Positions 1-5,052 of a DNA stretch of 7,258 nucleotides are shown here, piece by piece. The stretch comes from Thioploca sp. GTDB taxonomy: Bacteria > Pseudomonadota > Gammaproteobacteria > Beggiatoales > Beggiatoaceae. Each line of letters starts with the position of its first letter. Within the stretch, counting starts at the first letter, position 1. Location: contig DRQV01000149.1 of NCBI GenBank assembly GCA_011371325.1, positions 1-7,258 on the forward strand, read 5' to 3'. The notes under the pieces were generated by a model. That model saw only the letters and a list, made by a program, of their open reading frames with translations. It was not told where the DNA came from and made no database searches. The translations under genes and the position numbers were made by a program.

Positions 1-337
1 TCATTGTAGTAGGTAACACTTGTTCATCTCCAACTATAATATTAACTGACACTGGTTGAGTTGGTAAAGTGATTGTATTTTCTCCTAAAATTTTCATTAA
101 TGTCTGTGGATTTACAGTAAGTTGAATATCCGATGCAAAATCAATGCGTTTTACAAATCCAAAAGTTTTTTTAGCTAAGTTTTCATCATAAACGGTTCGC
201 AAATCACATTTTAATGTATTATCAACTATTATAGGTTTTCCGTCTTCAGAATTAATACATTTAATTTTATCTAGTAATGAATCAGCTGATATTAATGGTG
301 ATGCAAATAAGATAGTAAATAATAAAACAAATTTCAT
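1..337 (-). CDS. Exported protein of unknown function, N-terminal part, cut by window edge
   Basis: I read 112 codons from the ATG at 337-335 to the window edge with no stop, so the C-terminus lies outside. The first 18 residues form a clear signal peptide: MKFVLL at the start, a hydrophobic core, then SPLISA before the likely cleavage site, so the product should be periplasmic or exported. The visible mature part has two cysteines (C27 and C44) that could form a disulfide. It is followed by mixed-polarity sequence of probable beta character around residues 60-108. An AGG about 7 bases before the ATG serves as ribosome binding site and supports this start. I recognise no family motif and assign no function. 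It is divergent from holA across a 318-base gap. That this is a real gene is well supported by the long open frame, signal peptide and ribosome binding site; its identity is open. Confidence 0.72.
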   Translation of the reverse strand, partial: MKFVLLFTILFASPLISADSLLDKIKCINSEDGKPIIVDNTLKCDLRTVYDENLAKKTFGFVKRIDFASDIQLTVNPQTLMKILGENTITLPTQPVSVNIIVGDEQVLPTTM

Positions 338-655
338 TTTATACCTGTGACTTTATTCTAAAAAATTTTTAAGTGATCTTTCATAATATATTATTATAAC
401 TGATATTACGCATTTTAAAATTAATAAATTCTATAGGTTTTCATTTATAATAATTCTGCTGATTGGTACATTTACCTATGAAAATTTAGGAACTAAGTTG
501 CTTTGATTTGTTTAATATATTTCAAACTAAATATATTAGGAATGAAACGAATATTTTCTTGGAGTTTGATATTTTTACAATTTGGATTACGCCTAACTAA
601 ATATATGTTTAAATACAATTAGTCCCCCAAGAATAGGAAATAACCATGGATCATA
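338..655. other. Non-coding divergent region between the exported-protein gene and holA
   Basis: I see no gene, tRNA or convincing ORF in this stretch. It must hold the promoters of two divergent genes. On the minus strand a perfect TATAAT lies at 398-393, about 55 bases before the ATG at 337, but I find no good -35 at the right spacing. On the plus side no -35/-10 pair in front of holA stands out. The notable structures are the AT-only inverted repeat at 513-538 and a 12-base direct repeat AACTAAATATAT at 525-536 and 595-606, 70 bases apart. These could be operator elements or simply the product of low-complexity AT sequence. Confidence 0.6.
513..538. repeat. AT-only perfect inverted repeat, 10-base arms
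   Basis: The arms TAATATATTT (513-522) and AAATATATTA (529-538) are exact reverse complements, separated by CAAACT. The right arm overlaps the direct repeat AACTAAATATAT, which recurs at 595-606. No T-run follows on either strand and no gene ends nearby, so it is not an obvious terminator. It lies between two divergent genes, where an operator would be expected, but an A/T-only palindrome in AT-rich DNA can arise by chance. Confidence 0.5.
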
Positions 656-672
656 ATGAAAATAAAATCTAA
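635..672 (+). promoter_or_regulatory. holA translation initiation region with overlapping nine-codon leader ORF
   Basis: An AGGA at 635-638 is the only ribosome binding site-like sequence here. It lies 7 bases before an ATG at 646 but 17 bases before the holA ATG at 656. The 646 frame reads eight residues (MDHNENKI) and stops at 670-672, just inside holA in another frame. No in-frame alternative holA start exists upstream, because the holA frame is closed by a TAA at 641-643. The arrangement suggests reinitiation or coupling of holA to the mini-ORF, or tolerance of a long spacer. Regulation is inference; the positions are read directly. Confidence 0.4.
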
Positions 673-1690
673 TCAGTTAAAAAATCATCTAGTTCCACTT
701 GCACCAATATATTTGTTGACCGGTGATGAACCTCTACAGATGAAGGAATGTGCAGATATATTACGAACTGCTGCTCGTAAACAAGCTTTCACTGAAAGAG
801 TGATATTAACTGTAGAAACCGGTTTTTCTTGGTCTAATCTTGATAATGAAGCTAATAGTTTATCTTTATTTGCAAGCAAACGTTTATTAGAACTGCATTT
901 GGGTAACAAATCGCCCGGTAATGAAGGTACTAAAGCATTAAAATCTTATACTGATAAATTACCAAACGATACTATTTTACTTATAACATCAGACAAATTA
1001 GATGCAAGTAAGCAAAAAAACAAATGGTTTACTAATTTGGACAAATATGGGGTAATAATTCAAGTTTGGCCAATGGATATATCACAGCTACCTAATTGGA
1101 TAGCTAAACGTATGATGCAATATAAATTACAAGCTACTACTGAGGTAATTAATATAATTGCTGAACGATCTGAAGGACATTTATTAGCTTGTTCTCAGGA
1201 GATAGAAAAATTATATTTATTATATGGTTCTGGTAATATTACTACCAAACAAGTATTAGATTCAATAACTGATAATGCTCGTTTTGAAGTTTTTAGTTGG
1301 GTAGATACAATCTTACTAGGTAATGTACAACGTAGTATACGACAATTACAAAATTTACGTTCTGGAAAAATTGAGGCAATTTTAGTTGCTTGGGCTTTGG
1401 ATAGAGAAATCCGCAATTTATCTCATATGGCTTATGAATTACAAACAGGCCAACGACAAGAACAGGTATTTAAAAATTACCGCATCTGGCAAAATAGAAA
1501 AAATATAATGGCAAATGCTATAAAAAGACATCCTCATCCCAAAACTTGGCAACAGTTTTTAAAACGTAGTTTAGAAATAGAACGTATTGTAAAGGGTTTG
1601 CACGGTGGTAATGTTTGGGATGAAATCCAAAAACTTAGCTTGCAAATATCTCTACCCAAACGGCAAAATAACCTATTCACTATATATTAA
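656..1690 (+). CDS. holA: DNA polymerase III delta subunit (HolA)
   Basis: HolA is the delta subunit of the clamp loader (gamma complex). It opens the beta sliding clamp and loads it on DNA during replication. The 344-residue length matches E. coli HolA (343). Segments that agree with my memory of the family include YLLTGDEPLQMKE (about residues 19-31), SLFASKRLLEL (about 69-79), the FxWVDTILLG segment (about 214-223), the RIWQNRKN segment (about 276-283) and VWDEIQKLSL near the C-terminus. The first part is the AAA+-like N-terminal domain, which in delta lacks a working Walker A motif, and none is seen here. The last third is the helical collar domain. In E. coli the gene follows lptE; here it follows a non-coding stretch. 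Its TAA is directly abutted by the stop of the convergent repeat-protein gene. The start is forced by an upstream in-frame stop. Confidence 0.95.
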   Translation: MKIKSNQLKNHLVPLAPIYLLTGDEPLQMKECADILRTAARKQAFTERVILTVETGFSWSNLDNEANSLSLFASKRLLELHLGNKSPGNEGTKALKSYTDKLPNDTILLITSDKLDASKQKNKWFTNLDKYGVIIQVWPMDISQLPNWIAKRMMQYKLQATTEVINIIAERSEGHLLACSQEIEKLYLLYGSGNITTKQVLDSITDNARFEVFSWVDTILLGNVQRSIRQLQNLRSGKIEAILVAWALDREIRNLSHMAYELQTGQRQEQVFKNYRIWQNRKNIMANAIKRHPHPKTWQQFLKRSLEIERIVKGLHGGNVWDEIQKLSLQISLPKRQNNLFTIY

Positions 1691-2260
1691 TTACCATTCA
1701 AAATGATAACGCTGTTTTCTCCGATTCATATAAGTATTATCTGGAATATCTACTAATGGATCAATACCTTGCACTGGTGTATGAGCCAGATTTTCGGTAT
1801 AACGAGAACGGACATGGGCTAAAGCAGTAGTGTAATGTAATGGCGTATGAGCCAAATTTTCGGTATAACGAGGACGGATATGAGCTAAAGCAGTAGTGTA
1901 ATGTACTGGCGTATGAGCCAAATTTTCGGTATAACGAGGACGGATATGAGCTAAAGCAGTAGTGTAATGTACTGGCGTATGAGCTAAATTTTCGGTATAA
2001 CGAGGACGGATATGAGCTAAAGCAGTAGTGTAATGTACTGGCGTATGAGCTAAATTTTCGGTATAACGAGGACGAATACGAGCTAAAGAATAAACTTTTT
2101 GTTTTAGCAAATTCAATATGCCATGTACATTTATATTTGGTAATTTTTCTAAACCACTGAATAGCTTTTTTCTTAGAGGCAGAGGTTTTTCTGGAAACAA
2201 TCGTTCCTGTTTATCTTCAACATCATAATTGTAATAGTCATTAGTATCATCTTTAGTCAT
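1691..2260 (-). CDS. Repeat protein of unknown function, five 22-residue units (ten 11-residue half-units)
   Basis: I do not recognise this 189-residue protein. Residues 1-57 are non-repetitive: an acidic, Tyr-rich start, then a basic stretch around 24-40 and a possible helix around 46-57. Residues 58-167 are five tandem 22-residue units. Each splits into two 11-residue halves, ALAHIRPRYTE and NLAHTPVHYTT, that share the pattern xLAHxxxxYTx. Residues 168-189 are a non-repetitive tail ending in a basic, aromatic stretch. The repeat block has 13 His, 9 Tyr and many Arg; the protein has no Cys, signal peptide or membrane segment, so it is probably cytoplasmic. Prolines in both half-units argue against a coiled coil. 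The gene starts 16 bases after nosL, so it is probably the last gene of that operon, with no clear ribosome binding site. A role in copper handling or denitrification would be guesswork from position and His content. The long frame and in-frame 66-base unit support a real gene. Confidence 0.75.
   Translation of the reverse strand: MTKDDTNDYYNYDVEDKQERLFPEKPLPLRKKLFSGLEKLPNINVHGILNLLKQKVYSLARIRPRYTENLAHTPVHYTTALAHIRPRYTENLAHTPVHYTTALAHIRPRYTENLAHTPVHYTTALAHIRPRYTENLAHTPLHYTTALAHVRSRYTENLAHTPVQGIDPLVDIPDNTYMNRRKQRYHFEW
1760..2089 (-). repeat. Tandem repeat, five copies of a 66-base unit, coding
   Basis: The anchor TTTTCGGTATAACGAG (plus strand) recurs at 1791, 1857, 1923, 1989 and 2055, exactly 66 bases apart. 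Plus-strand copies beginning at 1923 and 1989 are identical over the full unit. The copy at 1857 differs from them by one base and the one at 1791 by several. The copy at 2055 decays after 2089, where the repeated part of the protein begins. The unit length is a multiple of three, so copy gain or loss keeps the frame. Near-identity of the central copies indicates recent expansion by slippage or unequal recombination. The two 33-base halves of a unit agree at only about half of their bases, so the 11-residue duplication is older. Confidence 0.97.
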
Positions 2261-2276
2261 TTTAATTTACTGATAA

Positions 2277-2705
2277 TTAATGTGAACCGTGTTTATTAAC
2301 TAATAGTTGGTGTTTAAGAGTATTAAAATTGATACTTGTAGGCATTTCTTTTAAAGTTGCTCCAAAACCAAAATTCATAGGAGTAATTTTTTCTGGTACA
2401 TAATGAGCAACACTAGCATCGAGTAAAACTCCAGTCTCATAATCTGCTACCCAAATTTTAGCATCATCTGTCCAAGCCTGTTTATTGAGCCAATTTACCG
2501 CACAACCAATATCATCAAATAGGAAAACCTTATTTTTAGGCCCACCTCGGACTTGGGCAGCAAAATATTTATCACTGATAACCATTTGACATCTATCACA
2601 TTTATCTCTATCTAAAGTAATTTCTATTGGTCCAGTTTGACCTTTAGTACAACTTACCAATACAATTAAAATACTTAGCCAATATAATTTCATCGAAATC
2701 TTCAT
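2277..2705 (-). CDS. nosL: NosL, nitrous oxide reductase accessory copper lipoprotein
   Basis: NosL is a lipid-anchored periplasmic Cu(I) chaperone that supplies copper for assembly of the CuZ site of nitrous oxide reductase NosZ. The 142-residue product has a lipoprotein signal peptide with lipobox LVSC, so C19 is the lipidated cysteine. It then has the metal-site segment DKCDRCQMVISD, with C36, C39 and M41 as likely copper ligands. The segments FAAQV (48-52), FLFDDIGC (61-68) and ITPMNFGFGA (107-116) are typical of the short NosL form. The start at 2705 directly abuts the nosF stop (TAG then ATG). A GAGG at 2715-2712, six bases before the ATG, lies inside the nosF end, so translation is probably coupled. 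A second ATG four codons in lies farther from that site and is less likely. The unknown repeat-protein gene follows 16 bases downstream. Confidence 0.92.
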   Translation of the reverse strand: MKISMKLYWLSILIVLVSCTKGQTGPIEITLDRDKCDRCQMVISDKYFAAQVRGGPKNKVFLFDDIGCAVNWLNKQAWTDDAKIWVADYETGVLLDASVAHYVPEKITPMNFGFGATLKEMPTSINFNTLKHQLLVNKHGSH

Positions 2706-3347
2706 CTAGTTCCTCAAATTATTATCTAAAATAACTTTACCCATATCTAGCTCTACTACTCGATTTACTAAAGTAGTAATTTCATTCAAACGGTGACTAG
2801 ATATAAGAGTAATTGCATGTTCTACTTCTAATAGTTTTAAAAATATTTCTCTGGCTTCTGGATCTAAATTAGCAGCTGGTTCATCCATAATCAAAATATC
2901 ACTATTGCGTCCTAATGCAATGGCAATCAACAGTTTTTGCTTTTGACCACCAGAAAGTTTATTAAAAGCTCTATGAGTAACTGTTTGAATATCCAAACCT
3001 AATTGCTTAGTGATATTCACTATATTTTTAGGATCAGTATCACAAACTCCAGCCGCAAATCTTATTAACTGCCCAACTGGCATTTTTAATGGAGGTGGCA
3101 ACTGGGGAACAAATCCGATTCGTTTTAATATAGTTTGCCGATTTTGACGTGGATTTAAACCATTAATAGTAATTAAACCTTCATATTGATATTCCCCTAA
3201 TAAACAACGCATTAAAGTAGTTTTACCAGCTCCATTTGAACCTATTAAGGCAATATGTTCATCTGGCTGAACCTGCAAATTTATATTTGCCAAAACCGTG
3301 TGCTGTTTAAATTGTTTTGAAACCTGTTCAATAATAATCGTTGACAT
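2706..3347 (-). CDS. nosF: ABC transporter ATP-binding protein, probable NosF
   Basis: This is a 213-residue ABC ATPase with every expected motif. Walker A is GSNGAGKTT (36-44), the Q-loop Gln is Q82, the signature is LSGGQ (131-135), Walker B with catalytic glutamate is ILIMDEP (151-157), the D-loop is NLDPEA (160-165) and the H-loop is H185. As a family, NosF is the cytoplasmic ATPase that works with the membrane protein NosY and periplasmic NosD in maturation of the NosZ copper sites. The assignment to NosF rests mainly on the abutting nosL gene; the sequence itself shows only a generic single-domain ATPase. It is shorter than the roughly 300-residue NosF proteins I recall, lacking their C-terminal extension. 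NosY and NosD are not next to it, which is unusual. Another heme- or metal-related exporter ATPase is the main alternative. It lies 38 bases after the siroheme decarboxylase gene, so probably in the same transcript. Confidence 0.78.
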   Translation of the reverse strand: MSTIIIEQVSKQFKQHTVLANINLQVQPDEHIALIGSNGAGKTTLMRCLLGEYQYEGLITINGLNPRQNRQTILKRIGFVPQLPPPLKMPVGQLIRFAAGVCDTDPKNIVNITKQLGLDIQTVTHRAFNKLSGGQKQKLLIAIALGRNSDILIMDEPAANLDPEAREIFLKLLEVEHAITLISSHRLNEITTLVNRVVELDMGKVILDNNLRN

Positions 3348-3385
3348 AAAACTATCATATGTGAATTTAGACTAATTTAATAAAT

Positions 3386-3868
3386 TTAGTTAGTTGAACT
3401 AGGATAGTAAACTGCTCCACGCTGTTTAAAACAATGTTTACTAAATAAAATCTGTTGTGGAAATTGGTTTAACTCACACTGTTCAGTTAACTTGGCTATT
3501 TTTTGCAGAACTACTTCTTTATCCATACCATGAATCATACAGTATAAATTATAAGGCCAATCGGGTAAATGTCGAGAGCGTAAATAGCATAAAGTTACGA
3601 ATTTAAATTTTCCTAATTTCTGCCCTATTAAATCAACTTTTACATCAGGAATGTCCCATACCACCATTGCATTAGCCCGATAACCTAATTTACGATGATA
3701 TACTACAATTCCAAATCTTTTAATTATACCAGTTTCAATGAGACTATTTAGTTTATTGATTACTTCAGTCTCAGTTAGGCCAATTTGTTTGCCTATCGCC
3801 GCATAAGGATGTGAAACAAGCGGTAACCCATTTTGAATTATTTCTATAAGTAATTGATCATTTTCCAT
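3386..3868 (-). CDS. AsnC/Lrp-family siroheme decarboxylase subunit for heme d1 synthesis (NirL/NirG/NirH type)
   Basis: Proteins of the NirD/L/G/H (Ahb) family look like AsnC/Lrp regulators but form the enzyme that decarboxylates siroheme to didecarbosiroheme. That is an early step to heme d1, the cofactor of cd1 nitrite reductase NirS. The 160 residues have an N-terminal winged-helix part (about 5-50, with GLPLVSHPYAAIG and KRFGIVVYH) and a C-terminal AsnC-like domain. Family-typical segments are LGYRANAMVVWDIPD (61-75), VTLCY (91-95), LPDWPYNLYCMIHG (101-114) and FKQRGAVYY near the end. H58 lies where I recall a conserved active-site histidine. The WPYNLYCMIHG segment suggests the NirL/NirH (AhbB-like) branch rather than the NirD/NirG branch, but I cannot fix the letter. 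The known enzymes use two different subunits, and no partner is in the window. It heads the leftward operon with nosF and nosL. There is no clear ribosome binding site. A true transcription regulator is the less likely alternative. Confidence 0.85.
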   Translation of the reverse strand: MENDQLLIEIIQNGLPLVSHPYAAIGKQIGLTETEVINKLNSLIETGIIKRFGIVVYHRKLGYRANAMVVWDIPDVKVDLIGQKLGKFKFVTLCYLRSRHLPDWPYNLYCMIHGMDKEVVLQKIAKLTEQCELNQFPQQILFSKHCFKQRGAVYYPSSTN

Positions 3869-3927
3869 TCAGACTAGATATTTATACTTTTCCATAAATT
3901 TACTATATTTTAAATAACAATTTAAAG

Positions 3928-3965
3928 ATTATAACATTATAATTTTACCCTTTACAAAATTACAA
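3928..3965 (-). promoter_or_regulatory. Candidate overlapping promoters for the siroheme decarboxylase-nosF-nosL operon
   Basis: On the minus strand two perfect TATAAT boxes lie at 3941-3936 and 3933-3928. Each has a TTGTAA (four of six to TTGACA) 18 bases upstream, at 3965-3960 and 3957-3952. Transcription would start about 50-60 bases before the ATG at 3868. Perfect -10 boxes occur by chance in AT-rich DNA, but the paired arrangement in the right place and orientation makes this the best promoter candidate in the window. Confidence 0.45.
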
Positions 3966-3997
3966 CTTGAAACAATAACTATTTAAATCCATTATTT

Positions 3998-4011
3998 TTG
4001 ATATTAGTCAC
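3998..4011. promoter_or_regulatory. Candidate FNR/DNR-type binding site in the divergent region
   Basis: TTGAT-ATTA-GTCAC matches the FNR consensus TTGAT-N4-ATCAA at 8 of 10 positions, and the related CRP/FNR-superfamily form TTGAT-N4-GTCAA at 9 of 10. It lies 64 bases before bioB and about 130 bases before the siroheme decarboxylase start. Its centre would be about 75 bases upstream of the start site predicted from the nearer minus-strand TATAAT. Denitrification genes are commonly controlled by FNR, DNR or NNR proteins, so the leftward operon is the more sensible target. Assignment is inference from one site. Confidence 0.35.
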
Positions 4012-4074
4012 TTAAATAATATTCTTTAGATTAAGGATATTTTGCAATATTGATACATAAAAATATATAAAATT

Positions 4075-5031
4075 ATGCTTGCAGAACCTATACGCCATGA
4101 TTGGCAATTAACAGAAATACTAGAGTTATTTAATCTTCCATTTAATGATTTGATTTTTAAAGCTCAATCTATTCATCGAACTAATTTTAACCCTAATCAG
4201 CTTCAATTAAGCACTTTATTAAATATAAAAACTGGAGCATGTTCTGAAGATTGTGGTTATTGCTCCCAAAGTGCTAGATTTAAAACTGAACTCGAAAAAC
4301 AACCATTAATGGCAATAGATGCTATTGTTGCAGAAGCTAAACAAGCTAAAGCAAATGGAGCTAGTAGATTTTGTATGGGTGCTGCCTGGCGTAGCCCAAA
4401 GGAAAGGGATTTTAAACAAATATTAGATATAATACGAGCGGTTAAAGCTGAGGATTTAGAAACTTGTTTAACTTTAGGTATGCTGGATGATCAACAGGCC
4501 CAACAATTGAGCGAAGCCGGTTTAGATTATTATAATCATAATCTTGATACCTCCGCAACATATTATCCTAAAGTTATTAGTACTCACACTTATCAAGATC
4601 GACTTAACACTCTAACTAATGTACGCAAAGCCAATTTAAAAATATGTTGTGGTGGAATAATTGGTATGGGTGAAAAAGTACAAGACAGAGCAGAATTATT
4701 GCAAACTTTGGCTAATTTAGCTATTCATCCAGAAAGTGTTCCAATTAATCAGTTAGTTCCAATAGCAGGAACTCCATTAGAACATGCAGAACAACTTGAT
4801 TCATTTGCAATAGTACGTTGTATTGCGGTAGCTAGAATTTTAATGCCAAGTTCTAATATCCGTTTATCTGCGGGCAGAACAGAAATGAATGATGAATTAC
4901 AAGCATTATGTTTTTTAGCAGGAGCAAATTCAGTATTTTATGGAGAAAAACTATTAACTACTGATAATAAATCAACCGAACATGATCACAACTTATTTAA
5001 TAAACTTGGAATTATCACAAGTTACGAATAA
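4075..5031 (+). CDS. bioB: Biotin synthase (BioB)
   Basis: BioB is the radical SAM enzyme that inserts sulfur into dethiobiotin in the last step of biotin synthesis. The 318 residues carry the radical SAM cysteines in GACSEDCGYCSQS (C56, C60, C63), which bind the [4Fe-4S] cluster. The ligands of the sacrificial [2Fe-2S] cluster are also present: C100 in SRFCMGAAWR, C131 in LETCLTLG, C191 in LKICCGGIIGMGE and R263 in NIRLSAGR. The YYNHNLDTS segment (152-160) is also classic BioB. Length fits the family, although the C-terminal tail is short compared with E. coli BioB. The ATG at 4075 has no ribosome binding site, only A/T sequence before it; no better start is seen. No other bio gene is in the window. 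apbE follows after 21 bases and is probably cotranscribed. Confidence 0.96.
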   Translation: MLAEPIRHDWQLTEILELFNLPFNDLIFKAQSIHRTNFNPNQLQLSTLLNIKTGACSEDCGYCSQSARFKTELEKQPLMAIDAIVAEAKQAKANGASRFCMGAAWRSPKERDFKQILDIIRAVKAEDLETCLTLGMLDDQQAQQLSEAGLDYYNHNLDTSATYYPKVISTHTYQDRLNTLTNVRKANLKICCGGIIGMGEKVQDRAELLQTLANLAIHPESVPINQLVPIAGTPLEHAEQLDSFAIVRCIAVARILMPSSNIRLSAGRTEMNDELQALCFLAGANSVFYGEKLLTTDNKSTEHDHNLFNKLGIITSYE

Positions 5032-5052
5032 ATTTTGATTATACGAGTTACC

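Noticed and set aside
685..909. 74-codon minus-strand ORF inside holA
   Set aside because: It lies wholly within the well-supported holA gene on the other strand, with no recognisable motifs; it is a shadow frame.
1195..1416. 73-codon minus-strand ORF inside holA
   Set aside because: Same reason: antisense shadow of a conserved gene, no motif or start signal.
1760..2089. CRISPR array
   Set aside because: The 66-base units are contiguous, with no unique spacers, and keep an open coding frame.
3386..3868. Plain Lrp/AsnC transcription regulator
   Set aside because: The WPYNLYCMIHG and FKQRGAVYY segments are those of the heme d1 siroheme decarboxylase family, and the neighbours are denitrification genes.
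3925..3965. BirA-type biotin operator before bioB
   Set aside because: CCTTTACAA at 3949-3957 resembles one half-site (7 of 9), but the other half at the right spacing matches only 4 of 9.
5035..5052. TTG at 5035 as the apbE start
   Set aside because: It adds six residues in front of a complete lipoprotein signal peptide; the ATG at 5053 gives a normal MK-hydrophobic-LSSC signal.
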